Positions 19,780 to 31,026 of a stretch of DNA of 64,000 nt are shown piece by piece; within the stretch, counting starts at the first letter, position 1; each line of letters starts with the position of its first letter. The position numbers and the translations under genes are program-made. Under the pieces are notes generated by a model. It saw only the letters and a list, made by a program, of their open reading frames with translations, had not been told where the DNA came from and did not search any database. This DNA is from Ignavibacteria bacterium. Its GTDB lineage: Bacteria > Bacteroidota > Ignavibacteria > Tepidaquicellales > Tepidaquicellaceae. The DNA lies in NCBI GenBank assembly GCA_026417495.1, contig JAOADD010000020.1:1-64000 (forward strand), in the 5' to 3' direction.

Positions 19780-19783
19780 CGTT

Positions 19784-20068
19784 ATGAACTTAAAACCATT
19801 AGCAGACAGAATCCTCGTTAAGCCGGCACCGGCAGAGGAAAAAACTAAATCAGGTATTATCATTCCTGATACAGCAAAAGAAAAGCCAATGCAAGGTGAA
19901 GTAGTAGCAGTTGGCAAGGGAAGAGTTACCGAAGATGGTAAACTCATTCCAATGGAATTAAAAGTAGGTGATAAAGTACTCTATGGGAAATATTCTGGAA
20001 CCGAAGTTACTATTGATGGAGAAGAGTACTTAATTATGAGAGAATCTGATGTTTATGCAATTATATAA
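19784..20068 (+). CDS. groES: Co-chaperonin GroES
   Basis: This 94-residue protein has the normal GroES length and begins [20 protein letters not shown]. It includes the mobile loop ([16 protein letters not shown]) that contacts GroEL and the GEVVAVGKG and [15 protein letters not shown] segments of the barrel. Seven copies cap the GroEL ring during ATP-driven folding. It is followed 33 bp later by groEL, and both are under the CIRCE site just upstream. Confidence 0.98.
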   Translation: MNLKPLADRILVKPAPAEEKTKSGIIIPDTAKEKPMQGEVVAVGKGRVTEDGKLIPMELKVGDKVLYGKYSGTEVTIDGEEYLIMRESDVYAII

Positions 20069-20087
20069 TTAAAATTAAAAATTAAAA

Positions 20088-20093
20088 AAGGAG
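20088..20093 (+). promoter_or_regulatory. Shine-Dalgarno sequence of groEL
   Basis: AAGGAG ends 8 bp before the groEL ATG at 20,102, in the short gap after groES. Confidence 0.7.
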
Positions 20094-20098
20094 TATAG

Positions 20099-21736
<1,638 letters not shown>

Positions 21737-21765
21737 TAGTAAAGGGAAGACTAAATATACCAATA

Positions 21766-21796
21766 AAAAAAGGCAGGTATTTTTCCTGCCTTTTTT
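21766..21796. terminator. Bidirectional rho-independent terminator
   Basis: A 12-bp stem (AAAAAAGGCAGG / CCTGCCTTTTTT) with a 7-nt loop lies between the convergent groEL and TIGR02757 genes. A- and T-tracts on either side make it work in both directions. Confidence 0.92.
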
Positions 21797-21813
21797 ATTT
21801 TAAAATTTTTACA

Positions 21814-22581
21814 CTACTTTCTTTTTATATCAAGATGACAAAGTGAAAAATCATATTTTACAGGGTCTTCAGGATCAAATTCTTTTAATCTTTCCGTAAG
21901 TTCCAAAGCAAATTTAATATCACAAGATTTTCTACTTATTAATTTCAAATTTATTGATTGTCTATATACATGAGTATCAACAGGAATAATTAATTTTGAT
22001 TTTGGTATTTCATTCTTCCATATTCCCAAATCAACATTATCCTCCCTTACCATCCATCTTAAAAATAAATTTAATCTTTTACAAGTTGAATTATTCTCAG
22101 GAATTGGGATAAGATATCGAAAAGAATTATTTCTATTAGAAAATGAATTAAGAACTTTAGAAAATTTATTTAATGCCTGCAATATAGTTTTTTCATTTGA
22201 ATTGTATCCTTTTAAAAATAGGCTTTTCAAATTACCGAAGCTTTTTATTGCTTTCTGCAACACAGAAATTAATTCTATAAAATCATGCTCACTATTAAAT
22301 CTATAATTAAAACCCAAACAGTATTTAAAATCCTTCTTTTTATCAAAATTTACAACAAAGTTAAATACATCCCTACTGATTGACTTTTTAAATCGATTTA
22401 TTAGTGAAATTATTTGTTCTACTCTACCATAACAATAGCAAGATACAATAAAACCCAATATCTCAACATCTTCTTGAGATTTCAAACTATGCAACAACCA
22501 AATAGGATCATCATCTGAATGTACTTTATTATACTTATCATACAAAAAATCTAATAACTTTTTAATCTTCTCATTTTTCAT
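21814..22581 (-). CDS. TIGR02757 (DUF2400) family protein
   Basis: The 255 residues match the conserved TIGR02757 family of Bacteroidota, Chlorobi, spirochaetes and some others. Visible family signatures are the opening LLDFLYDKYN...DPIWLLH, the segment FIVSCYCYGRVEQI, the motif FLRWMVREDNVDLGIW, and PVDTHVYR followed by DPVKYDFSLCHLDI. The PVDTHV element recalls the helix-hairpin-helix DNA glycosylase fold, but no function is established to my knowledge. The gene overlaps the end of miaA by 11 bp, so translation is probably coupled, and it ends close to the bidirectional terminator shared with groEL. Confidence 0.88.
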   Translation of the reverse strand: MKNEKIKKLLDFLYDKYNKVHSDDDPIWLLHSLKSQEDVEILGFIVSCYCYGRVEQIISLINRFKKSISRDVFNFVVNFDKKKDFKYCLGFNYRFNSEHDFIELISVLQKAIKSFGNLKSLFLKGYNSNEKTILQALNKFSKVLNSFSNRNNSFRYLIPIPENNSTCKRLNLFLRWMVREDNVDLGIWKNEIPKSKLIIPVDTHVYRQSINLKLISRKSCDIKFALELTERLKEFDPEDPVKYDFSLCHLDIKRK

Positions 22582-23518
22582 TAACGAATTTTCCCCATTG
22601 TATTTCTATATTACTTAGAATACTGTCTTCCTTAGTAGATTTTTCAATAAAAATCCAATTAATTCTTTTGTCTTTCCGAAACCATGTCATTTGCCTTTTT
22701 GCATAACGTCGTGAATTTTGCTTGATTTTATCAATCATTTCATTGTAAGTTAACTCATTATTCAAATATTGGAACACTTCTTTAATCCCAACTGTATTTA
22801 AAGAATTATACTTCTTGTAATCATATCCCTTGTTATATAAATTCTCTATTTCTGCAATCAGACCTTTCTTAATCATATCATCTACTCTATTATTTATTCT
22901 TTCATAAAGAAAACTTCTTTCAACATTCAAACCAACTTGCAAAAACTTAAAATTAATTTCAGGTTTGCATTTCTGCAAGTTAGATATTTTCTCACCCGTT
23001 TGGTAATACACTTCCAGAGCTCTTATTACCCTTCTAAAAAAATGTGGCTTTAATTTTAGAGCAGTTTCGGGATCTATTTTTTTTAATTCATTATAGAGAT
23101 ATTCCTTCCCTTTTTTTTCAAGAAGATTATTCAACTTTTGTCTTATTTCATAAGAAACTGGTTCTGCAACAAATAGCCCATCTATGAGTGATTTTATATA
23201 TAAGCCGCTACCTCCAACTACTATAGGGACTTTATCCTTTTTAAAAATTTCTTCTATCCTATTTCTAGCTTCAATTCCAAATTTCCCCGCATTATATTCC
23301 TCTTCTAATTCTAATTCCTCAATAAAATGATGTTTAACTATTTTTCTTTGTTTTTTATCAGGAACTGCTGTGGCAATACTTATATTCTTATAAATTTGAC
23401 GAGAATCTGCAGATATTATTTCTCCATTGATTTTTTTTGCTATTTCCACAGAATACTTAGTTTTTCCAGATGCCGTTGGACCTACGATAACAAGCACCTT
23501 ATTCTTATTTATACTCAT
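22571..23518 (-). CDS. miaA: tRNA dimethylallyltransferase MiaA
   Basis: MiaA transfers a dimethylallyl group to A37 of tRNAs that read codons starting with U. The 315 residues have the P-loop GPTASGKTKYS near the N-terminus, the ISADSRQIYK motif, VVGGSGLYIKSLIDG, and the tRNA-binding C-terminal region ending in SRRYAKRQMTWFRKD, all diagnostic. tRNA-Cys in this window is a likely substrate by general knowledge of MiaA targets. It is the first gene of a pair with the TIGR02757 gene, and lies downstream of the terminator of the large secreted protein gene. Confidence 0.97.
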   Translation of the reverse strand: MSINKNKVLVIVGPTASGKTKYSVEIAKKINGEIISADSRQIYKNISIATAVPDKKQRKIVKHHFIEELELEEEYNAGKFGIEARNRIEEIFKKDKVPIVVGGSGLYIKSLIDGLFVAEPVSYEIRQKLNNLLEKKGKEYLYNELKKIDPETALKLKPHFFRRVIRALEVYYQTGEKISNLQKCKPEINFKFLQVGLNVERSFLYERINNRVDDMIKKGLIAEIENLYNKGYDYKKYNSLNTVGIKEVFQYLNNELTYNEMIDKIKQNSRRYAKRQMTWFRKDKRINWIFIEKSTKEDSILSNIEIQWGKFVNEK

Positions 23519-23542
23519 ATATTCAAATATTAACTATTAATA

Positions 23543-23572
23543 AAACGCACAAGTAATAAAACTTGTGCGTTT
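23543..23572 (-). terminator. Rho-independent terminator of the large secreted protein gene
   Basis: A perfect 12-bp inverted repeat (AAACGCACAAGT / ACTTGTGCGTTT) with a 6-nt loop sits 35 bp past the stop codon of the 992-residue gene. On the reverse strand it is followed by a short T-rich tail. Confidence 0.85.
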
Positions 23573-23606
23573 AATATTATATTTTAGCTAAAAAGAATCT
23601 AAGAAA

Positions 23607-26585
23607 CTACTTTAAATAAACCATTCTCTTAACTGAAGAAAATTCTGGCGTTTCAAGTTTATAAAAGTAAATGCCGGATGTCAGGTTTTCAGCATTAAAC
23701 GTTACTTCATACATACCACCTAATAATTTTTCATTAACCAATGTGGCAACCTCCCTACCTATTAAATCATATATTTTTAATCGCACAATCGTTTCTGTAT
23801 TATATGGTATACTAAATTTTATGGTTGTAGTAGGATTAAATGGATTTGGATAATTTTGGAACAAATTGTATTCAGTTGGAACGGTATTTATTATTGGTTT
23901 AATACCTATTGGGGTACCAGTCCCTCCCGAAAACATTACTACTCTTCCATCTCTACAACCAGCAACAAACTCCGTTGTAGAATTTCCATCTATACTGTTA
24001 ATTGCTTCTACTCTATCCGCTCTGTATGTAACAGTAGAACCAAATGAATACTCGAAAAGTGTATTTCCATTAACACCATTCATCACTATTACCTTTCCTG
24101 GTGTTTGCATTGCAACTGCAATATCTCTTTTACCATCATTGTTTACATCAGAAAGGAAAGTAGCATCTCTTATATAAGATGCAGCAGGATTAACAGACCA
24201 TAAAGTACTATAAGTTTTTGTATCAACCCTATAAACAGTTTGAGGTCCAGACATAGTGAAATCTATATATCCATTGGAATCAAGGTCATCTAAAAGAATT
24301 ATAGTTCCATTATTTCCACTACCAAAACTTTGTTGCCAATGCAATTGACCATTATCACTTGCAACACAAAAAACAGTACTACTAAATCCAAAGAAACCTA
24401 TTATCTCTGTAATTGTATCCGTGTTGATTGATGGAATCTCGCGCATAGACCATATTTTACCAGTTGTATTGTATGTCCATATTGTTGTACCTGAATTATT
24501 AAATCCTTTTACAGAATATGCTCCACTATTACTACCATTTCCAATAGCTCCTCCAATTTGTGTGCAAACAACATCTCCCGTAAAATCTGACGGTTGAGTT
24601 ACATAAAAAATCTCAGCCCCATTTAGTCCATTCAAGCATATTAAAGCATGTCTACCACCTGTACCAGTACCTGTTCCGCTAGCTGAAACAAGAACATCTT
24701 TCACACCATCACCATTATAATCTTTATCAACCCTAACAGCTTCAATATCACCAAGGCTGTAGTTTATAGAATCACCATATAACCAAATTAACTGTCCAGT
24801 TCTACCTGATATAGTATAAACCATTTCATTCCCACCGCCACATCCAAACACAACATCCTGAATTCCATCTCCATTTACATCAGTACGCACTTGCAATCCA
24901 TCTTCCCAAAGAACGGCTCCTGTGTTATTATTGTTATATCCTGTATTAAATATCCATAAAATATCTGCTGAAACAGAAGAATTACCATTATAACAAGTAA
25001 CTAAATAATTTCCTGAACTAATAACTACATCATTTACACCATCGTTATTTACATCTTGAATTTGTTTAATACTTGTGGGTTGATAATCATCATAACCAGT
25101 AAATGGATTATCAGGACAGTTACCTTGCCAGTATATAGTCCCAAGATTATTTGGTGGAATTATACCTTGTCCTGAAAGATATAATTTTGCTTGTGGTTTG
25201 TTTACAGCATTAGATAAGATAGTAAGTGAATCTATGAATGTAGCAGTAGAATTTGGATTAAACCAAACCCTGAATGTTCGTGTCTTTTGTGTATCTATTG
25301 TAACGGGAAATTGTAGTAAAGTTGTATCAAGTCTATATCTTGGAGTTGATGTTTGCATAGATGTGATAACAAGCGGAGCATTACCCGTATTTGTAATATT
25401 AAACTTAAAACCACATAGAGAATTCACTCTTCTCTGGTTATAATTATAATTAGAATCAGATAGTACTATGAAACTACCATTTTGAATCCCTTTACCCCTT
25501 AATTCTACTATTTTAGTGGGAGTCAAAACATCATTACTCTGTATCTGTAATTGACCATAAACAGTATCAGTTACTAAAGGAGTAAAGGACATTATATAAT
25601 TTTTAGATTGATTCGGATTGAGAGTATCAGGTACATTGTTTGGAGAAATACCGAACCTTGGATTTGTTATAATTTTCCCCGTTATTATTAACTTTGCAGT
25701 TCCAAGATTCGAAATAGTTAAATTATAAGTAGCAGTAGTACCTACAATGACATTGCCAAAATTAATTGAAGAAGTTGAAGTACTAATTATTGGATTCCCT
25801 TGATTTGAAATTGCATACTTATAAAGCTGTCTATAAGCGTAAGCACTTCCTCCAGGTCTAAAAGCAATTAAATAAAGATGTTGCCCATCCCAATAGAGTC
25901 CTCTCGGGTCACAATCATTATCAGAATCAGGTGCAGGAAACGAAAAGAGTGTATCCCCAATCGCTTTTCTATAAGCATAAATTCTCTCTTGTTCGTTATG
26001 AAAATTATCATTAACATAAAATATTGTATCACCCTTAACTGCAATACCCTGTACTTGTCTACCTCTAAGTGGAATAGTATCAACAAGTTGCTTTGTTGTC
26101 AAATTGATTTTATATGCATATGCATTAGGATAACTAGCATAATCAGGATAATAAACAGCAAACCAAAGATTATTTCCATCAAGAGCAATACCTCCAATCC
26201 CTTGTGCATAACTACCCGTATAAATACTATCAACAGCAACACCAAGAGCATTAATTTTGTAAATCCTTGCACCCGCAGAACGATAATCTTCAGCGATCCA
26301 AAATCCAGACCCATCCCAAGCAAGCCCGTGGTTGAATTTAAAGGGTGTCATTAAACTATCTACAATGATTCCTGTTTTTGTAACCTTATACAAATACGCA
26401 TAAGGATATCCTGTACCATCGAAATCAGAACCAATCCATAATGTATCATTTCTTTGCGTAACACCCCAAAAGTAATTATAAGGGTTGTGATAAGGAAAAG
26501 GATATACAGCAATTAATGTTTGTGAATATACTACACTATTTATCAATAAAAAAGAAAGGAAAATTAATTTGATTACGGTTTTCAT
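23607..26585 (-). CDS. Large T9SS-exported protein: beta-propellers, Ig-like domains, FG-GAP-like repeats
   Basis: This 992-residue protein has a signal peptide (1-21). An N-terminal beta-propeller-like region follows (about 25-260; repeated YLYKV, RIYKI, YAYKI blades). Two choice-of-anchor-D/ASPM-like Ig domains lie at about 265-370 (INFGNVIVGTTATYNLTISN) and 372-475. Then come FG-GAP/VCBS-type blades with calcium loops (VNNDGVNDVV, VNGDGIQDVV, YNGDGVKDVL, VNNDGKRDIA; about 485-905). The C-terminus is a T9SS type A sorting domain (about 915-992): YPNPFNPTTTIKFSIP, RLKIYDLIGREVATL, SGIYFYKLETP. It should be carried across the outer membrane and attached to the surface or released. The Ca-loop propeller suggests ligand or integrin-like binding; no enzyme motif is visible. 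Confidence 0.93.
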   Translation of the reverse strand: MKTVIKLIFLSFLLINSVVYSQTLIAVYPFPYHNPYNYFWGVTQRNDTLWIGSDFDGTGYPYAYLYKVTKTGIIVDSLMTPFKFNHGLAWDGSGFWIAEDYRSAGARIYKINALGVAVDSIYTGSYAQGIGGIALDGNNLWFAVYYPDYASYPNAYAYKINLTTKQLVDTIPLRGRQVQGIAVKGDTIFYVNDNFHNEQERIYAYRKAIGDTLFSFPAPDSDNDCDPRGLYWDGQHLYLIAFRPGGSAYAYRQLYKYAISNQGNPIISTSTSSINFGNVIVGTTATYNLTISNLGTAKLIITGKIITNPRFGISPNNVPDTLNPNQSKNYIMSFTPLVTDTVYGQLQIQSNDVLTPTKIVELRGKGIQNGSFIVLSDSNYNYNQRRVNSLCGFKFNITNTGNAPLVITSMQTSTPRYRLDTTLLQFPVTIDTQKTRTFRVWFNPNSTATFIDSLTILSNAVNKPQAKLYLSGQGIIPPNNLGTIYWQGNCPDNPFTGYDDYQPTSIKQIQDVNNDGVNDVVISSGNYLVTCYNGNSSVSADILWIFNTGYNNNNTGAVLWEDGLQVRTDVNGDGIQDVVFGCGGGNEMVYTISGRTGQLIWLYGDSINYSLGDIEAVRVDKDYNGDGVKDVLVSASGTGTGTGGRHALICLNGLNGAEIFYVTQPSDFTGDVVCTQIGGAIGNGSNSGAYSVKGFNNSGTTIWTYNTTGKIWSMREIPSINTDTITEIIGFFGFSSTVFCVASDNGQLHWQQSFGSGNNGTIILLDDLDSNGYIDFTMSGPQTVYRVDTKTYSTLWSVNPAASYIRDATFLSDVNNDGKRDIAVAMQTPGKVIVMNGVNGNTLFEYSFGSTVTYRADRVEAINSIDGNSTTEFVAGCRDGRVVMFSGGTGTPIGIKPIINTVPTEYNLFQNYPNPFNPTTTIKFSIPYNTETIVRLKIYDLIGREVATLVNEKLLGGMYEVTFNAENLTSGIYFYKLETPEFSSVKRMVYLK

Positions 26586-26668
26586 ATTTTAGTTTTTAAT
26601 TATAAATTTTTAAAAGAATAATATTTAAATATAAAAATTTGAAAATTAATTTCAAACAAAAATATATA

Positions 26669-27475
26669 TTATTTATTAATTTTTGTAGAATAGTCTAAAC
26701 AGAGTTGTTCAACAGCAATTTTATATTCCTCTTTATTTACAAAAGGGCTTGTTGGATAGAGAATTGCTCTACTAACATTTACTAAAAATAAATCATTATG
26801 TACACTTTCAAGTAACTTATTCAAATCTCCACCCTGTGCACCAATACCAGGAATTAAAATAGGAATATTCTTGTATAAATTTGTATAATATTCAATAAAA
26901 CTCGAATGCCCTGCTCCAAATATAAAACCAATATTCTTGTAAGATGAGCTTATAAACTTTTCTATAACTTCCTCAAACAATTTCTTTCCACCCCTTGTCT
27001 CTAAAAGTTGGAAATCATAGGCTCCCTTATTTGAAGTAGCAGCAAGAATATATGTAAGTTTATCACTTCTATTTAGAAATGGTTCTATAGAATCAATTCC
27101 CATATATGGTGACACAGTGACAGCATCAAATCCTAATTTATCAAAATATGTTTTTGCATAAGCTTCACTTGTATTTGGTATATCACCTCTTTTACTATCA
27201 CAAATCGTAATTGCCCTCTTTGAGATGAAATTCAAACTACTTTCCAGAGCTTTAAAACCTGTCTCTCCAAAATATTCGAAAAATGCAAGGTTAAACTTAT
27301 ATGCTGTTGTATACTTAATTGTAGTTTCAATAATAAATTTACAAAATTCTTCCAAGGGATTGGCAAATTCATTGAAAAAAAACTCAGGTATTTTAGACGC
27401 ATCAGGGTCGATACCAATTGTAAGATGTGTTTTTTTCTTTACAATTAATGATTTTAATCTTTCTATATAAACCAT
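26669..27475 (-). CDS. pyrF: Orotidine 5'-phosphate decarboxylase, type 2
   Basis: PyrF converts OMP to UMP, the last step of de novo pyrimidine synthesis. The 268 residues show the type 2 (longer) form: LTIGIDPDASKIP at the N-terminus, the catalytic block ICDSKRGDIPNTSEAYA (Lys near residue 93), AVTVSPYMG, and PGIGAQGGDL near the phosphate site. It starts 9 bp after rodA on the same strand and closes the long purN-to-pyrF operon, linking nucleotide supply to cell-wall growth. There is no terminator hairpin after it; the gene for the large secreted protein follows 83 bp later. Confidence 0.95.
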   Translation of the reverse strand: MVYIERLKSLIVKKKTHLTIGIDPDASKIPEFFFNEFANPLEEFCKFIIETTIKYTTAYKFNLAFFEYFGETGFKALESSLNFISKRAITICDSKRGDIPNTSEAYAKTYFDKLGFDAVTVSPYMGIDSIEPFLNRSDKLTYILAATSNKGAYDFQLLETRGGKKLFEEVIEKFISSSYKNIGFIFGAGHSSFIEYYTNLYKNIPILIPGIGAQGGDLNKLLESVHNDLFLVNVSRAILYPTSPFVNKEEYKIAVEQLCLDYSTKINK

Positions 27476-27484
27476 AAAATATAA

Positions 27485-28720
27485 TTATAAATATACTTCC
27501 CTATGTCTATAAGTATTCATAGCAAATCCAATAAGTAACATAAATGATAGCAGAGATGATACACCGTAACTTACCAATGGTAGTGGAATACCTATTACTG
27601 GAGTAATACCAACAGTCATCCCAATATTTAAGACCATTTGAATTAAAAACAGCCCACCAATACAAGCAGACATAAGAGAAAGATAACTATTTTTTGAAAT
27701 AAAAGAGTTATAAAATATTTTTAGAATTAAAGCTAGTAAAATTGTAATTAAAAACATAGCACCTATAAATCCAAATTCTTCTCCAATCATACAAAAAATA
27801 AAGTCAGTCCATTGTTCAGGAATAAATTTTAATTGTGTTTGAGTACCTTGTAAAAATCCTTTTCCTGTTAAACCACCAGAGCCGATCGCAACTTTAGATT
27901 GAATAACATTATAACCACTTTTTAATGGATCTAATGTTGGGTCAAAAAGTGCTAGTATTCTCTGCTGTTGATAAAGAGCAAGTTTAGAGAAGATGAAATG
28001 TGAAGATAGACCAGCAACTGCATTAATAACTAAGACAATAATGGAAAGGAAAAGACTTCTTTTAAAAAGAAATAAACAAACAATAACAATAAAAATTGCA
28101 ATATAAAAAAGTGTGGTGTTGAAAAATGATAAAATAGCAAGTGCAATAGGTGAAATAATAGCAAAAAGCATAAATGGTGAAAGCCCTGCACCCCACAGAA
28201 TAGGTAACAGCATAGATAAAATTACAAGTGATGTTCCAGTATCATTTTGAAGTTTTACAAGAATAACAGGAATAAAAACTAAAAAACAGGTTTTAATTAA
28301 AACAGGAATTTCATTAATATCTTTCTTTTTATCTCCTGTATTTAAAAAGAAGGAAACTGCCATTATTATTGCAACTTTTGCAAATTCAGATGGTTGTATT
28401 CCGAAACCTGCAATATAAAACCAACTCTTGTTTCCATTTATTGTTTTACCAAATATCAGAACTAAAATTAAAAGTAATATAGAAAATCCATATACATAAT
28501 AAGAAGTAATTGCCAGATATCTCGGTGGAATAAAACTAATGGAAATCATAATAACCAAACCAACAAATGCAAAAATTAACTGTTTTTTAAAATAATCAAC
28601 TTGAGTTACATTACCAAAAGTAGCACTGTATATTGATATTAATCCAATTGCTAATATCAATAAAGTTAAAAACAAAGTGATAAAATCAAATTTACTAAAT
28701 ATGTTAATTTTCTTTGCCAT
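27485..28720 (-). CDS. rodA: Rod-shape peptidoglycan glycosyltransferase RodA
   Basis: RodA is the SEDS-family glycosyltransferase of the elongasome, polymerising lipid II together with PBP2. The 411 residues contain about ten membrane segments and the SEDS signatures GSGGLTGKGFLQGTQTQLKFIPEQWTDF (given here as its key stretch, with the catalytic Asp in the periplasmic loop) and GIPLPLVSYGVSSLL near the end. GFGIQPSEFAKVAII is also typical. It starts 3 bp after mrdA, is followed by pyrF, and belongs to the mre operon. Confidence 0.97.
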   Translation of the reverse strand: MAKKINIFSKFDFITLFLTLLILAIGLISIYSATFGNVTQVDYFKKQLIFAFVGLVIMISISFIPPRYLAITSYYVYGFSILLLILVLIFGKTINGNKSWFYIAGFGIQPSEFAKVAIIMAVSFFLNTGDKKKDINEIPVLIKTCFLVFIPVILVKLQNDTGTSLVILSMLLPILWGAGLSPFMLFAIISPIALAILSFFNTTLFYIAIFIVIVCLFLFKRSLFLSIIVLVINAVAGLSSHFIFSKLALYQQQRILALFDPTLDPLKSGYNVIQSKVAIGSGGLTGKGFLQGTQTQLKFIPEQWTDFIFCMIGEEFGFIGAMFLITILLALILKIFYNSFISKNSYLSLMSACIGGLFLIQMVLNIGMTVGITPVIGIPLPLVSYGVSSLLSFMLLIGFAMNTYRHREVYL

Positions 28721-28723
28721 TAA

Positions 28724-30514
28724 TTAATCCTTTATATCTGGTTTACTTCTCAATTCATTATATACATCCTCTGTATTATTACTCAAATATCTAACCATAA
28801 TAGCAGCAGCAAGAGGAGCGGCAAATTCAGCACCCCAACCTTGATTTTCACCTAAGACACATACAGCAATTCGTGGATTATCAAAAGGAGCAAATCCAAC
28901 AAACCATGAATGATTATTTCCCTTTGTATTTTGCGCAGTTCCTGTTTTTCCTGCTAATACATATTTAGATGATCGCACTTTTTTTGCAGTCCCATTCCCA
29001 TTTACAACTAAATACATTCCTCTTTTTACAGCATTAAAATATGATTTTGGGATTTCAATCTGATGCTGTTTTACTTGGATAAATTCTTCTTTGCTCGTTG
29101 TCTGATTAGATATTTTCCATACAATATGGGGGACGCTATAGAGTCCATCCATACTAATAGCAGCTGTATAAGCAACCATTTGTATCGGTGATACCCCAAT
29201 TTCTCCTTGACCTATACCAAGATTAATTAAATATCCTTTACTCCAATTACCTTCTCCATAAACTTTATTAAAATATTCCTCCGAAGGTAATATTCCATTA
29301 GTTTCATTTGGTAAATCAATACCAGTCTTCTTCCCAAAATTGAACATTGAACCATATTTATACAGATTGTCCAGCCCAACCATTAAACCTAATTTATAAA
29401 AGAATACATTAACGGAATATTCAATTGCAACAACAACATTAATATTTCCATAAGCACCGTGATCATCAAAAGTTCTACCTCCATAAGTAAATGAACCCCC
29501 ACAAGCAATAGTTGAGTTGGGTGTTATTTGTCCGGATGCCATAGCAGCAAGTGCCATTAACATCTTCCAGGTAGAGCCAGGAGCATATCTTGTCTGAATA
29601 ACTCTATTAAACATTGGATGCTCGGGATGATTGAAAATTGCAGAAAAATCTTTATCCCTTTTATCTCCTGAAAAAACTGACAAATCAAAATCAGGTTTAG
29701 ATACTAAACAAAGTACTTCCCCATTTCTTGGGTCAACAGCTACAATTGCACCTCTTCTTCCACCTAAAAGATTTTCTGCATATTTCTGTAATTCACCATC
29801 AATAGTGATATATAGATCAGAACCGCTGATCGGTTTTACATCATTTTTCCCATCATTAAAACTTCCTATAACTCTACCATTTACATCAACAGTAACTAAT
29901 TGAACTCCATTTTCTCCTCTGAGATAATTTTCATAATACTTCTCAAGTCCTGTTATTCCAACATTATCACCCTGCCGATAATATCCTGTAGAGTCTTTTT
30001 CAAGTTGTTCTAGGGGTATTTCACCAACATAACCAAAGATATGCGAACCTCTATAACCAGCATTATAAATTCTCCGTGAATCTATTTGATAATCTACACC
30101 TGGAAATTTTTCTCTATTTTCTTCTAAATAAGATATTACTTCAAATCCAACATTCCTTTTTATAATAACAGGGTTAAGCTTATTGTTATCTTTTGATGAT
30201 TGAAGGGTTTCTATAACAGATGATGTATCTTCTTTAATCAGTTTGCATAATTCCGATAATTTGTTGTAGTCAAATTTTTTTGGGATTATTGTAACTGAAT
30301 AAGACGGAATATTATCAACAAGAATTTTTCCATTCTTATCATATATTAATCCTCGTGGTGGCTTGACAATTATTTTTCTTACAGAATTCTTTTGTGATTC
30401 CTTTCCATATTGACTTTGTTCAACAATTTGCAATTTATATAATTGCAGTGACAAAACAATAAAAACAATCAAGCAGATTACAATAATCGTTAATTTTCTA
30501 TATTTCGTATCCAA
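28724..30514 (-). CDS. mrdA: Penicillin-binding protein 2 (MrdA), TTG start
   Basis: MrdA is the elongation-specific transpeptidase and RodA's partner. The 596 residues have an N-terminal membrane anchor (about 8-25), the pedestal (RGLIYDKNGKILVDNIPSYSV) and the transpeptidase domain. The domain has catalytic Ser in GSTWKM (about 313), SVN (about 370) and KTGTAQN (about 521). The start codon is TTG at 30,514; mreD's TAA ends 2 bp before it and no in-frame ATG precedes the anchor. TTG may reduce initiation or reflect coupling to mreD. Confidence 0.96.
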   Translation of the reverse strand: MDTKYRKLTIIVICLIVFIVLSLQLYKLQIVEQSQYGKESQKNSVRKIIVKPPRGLIYDKNGKILVDNIPSYSVTIIPKKFDYNKLSELCKLIKEDTSSVIETLQSSKDNNKLNPVIIKRNVGFEVISYLEENREKFPGVDYQIDSRRIYNAGYRGSHIFGYVGEIPLEQLEKDSTGYYRQGDNVGITGLEKYYENYLRGENGVQLVTVDVNGRVIGSFNDGKNDVKPISGSDLYITIDGELQKYAENLLGGRRGAIVAVDPRNGEVLCLVSKPDFDLSVFSGDKRDKDFSAIFNHPEHPMFNRVIQTRYAPGSTWKMLMALAAMASGQITPNSTIACGGSFTYGGRTFDDHGAYGNINVVVAIEYSVNVFFYKLGLMVGLDNLYKYGSMFNFGKKTGIDLPNETNGILPSEEYFNKVYGEGNWSKGYLINLGIGQGEIGVSPIQMVAYTAAISMDGLYSVPHIVWKISNQTTSKEEFIQVKQHQIEIPKSYFNAVKRGMYLVVNGNGTAKKVRSSKYVLAGKTGTAQNTKGNNHSWFVGFAPFDNPRIAVCVLGENQGWGAEFAAPLAAAIMVRYLSNNTEDVYNELRSKPDIKD

Positions 30515-30516
30515 CT

Positions 30517-31017
30517 TTAGTAAGAAAATTTAGATTGCTTTTTCCTTGGAATAATAATGAAAATAGTACTAAATATTAATGTATATAATGTCGTAGGCAA
30601 AATATATTTATATATAACTTCAATAAATGAAATCAAAGAAGAGCCAGACAAGAAATAAATTTCAAAATAAATAAAGTTAGAAATCAGGCTCGCAATAATC
30701 ATCACTCCTAAAAATGCTTTCTTGCTAATGACTTTATCTTGAGATTCTTGAAAATATCCTGCAAAGAATCCAGCTAAAACATAAGCAAGTGAATATAGAC
30801 CAATGAAATTTCCTGACACTGAGTCAAGTATTAAACCAGCAAAGAAACCACCAATCATACCTTCAATTCTTCCTCTCTTTATTGCAAGGATAACAACTCC
30901 AATAAGAACAATATCAGGAACAATATTCAAATCAGTCAAAGAAATCATCCATATAAATGTTCTCTGAATAATAATAAGTATAAGAAGTAATAAATAATAT
31001 TTAATATACCTTAACAA
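30517..31017 (-). CDS. mreD: Rod shape-determining protein MreD, TTG start
   Basis: The 166 residues are mostly hydrophobic, with about five membrane segments (YYLLLLILIIIQRTFIW, IVLIGVVILAIKRGRIEGMIGG, GFFAGLILDSVSGNFIGLYSL), the layout of MreD in the elongasome membrane complex. It lies between mreC (9 bp gap) and mrdA (2 bp gap). The first usable codon is TTG at 31,017; the next in-frame Met falls after the first membrane segment, so TTG is preferred. Assignment rests on position and membrane pattern, since MreD is poorly conserved. Confidence 0.92.
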   Translation of the reverse strand: MLRYIKYYLLLLILIIIQRTFIWMISLTDLNIVPDIVLIGVVILAIKRGRIEGMIGGFFAGLILDSVSGNFIGLYSLAYVLAGFFAGYFQESQDKVISKKAFLGVMIIASLISNFIYFEIYFLSGSSLISFIEVIYKYILPTTLYTLIFSTIFIIIPRKKQSKFSY

Positions 31018-31026
31018 GACTGATTT

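Larger units (their letters stand above)
19334..19783. other. 450-bp intergenic region upstream of groESL
   Basis: The right end carries the CIRCE operator and groES leader described separately. The rest (about 19,334-19,676) is AT-rich, has no coding frame of note, and shows no tRNA or strong hairpin. It must contain the promoter of the divergent PAS kinase, but no clear -33/-7 pair is visible for it. Confidence 0.6.
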
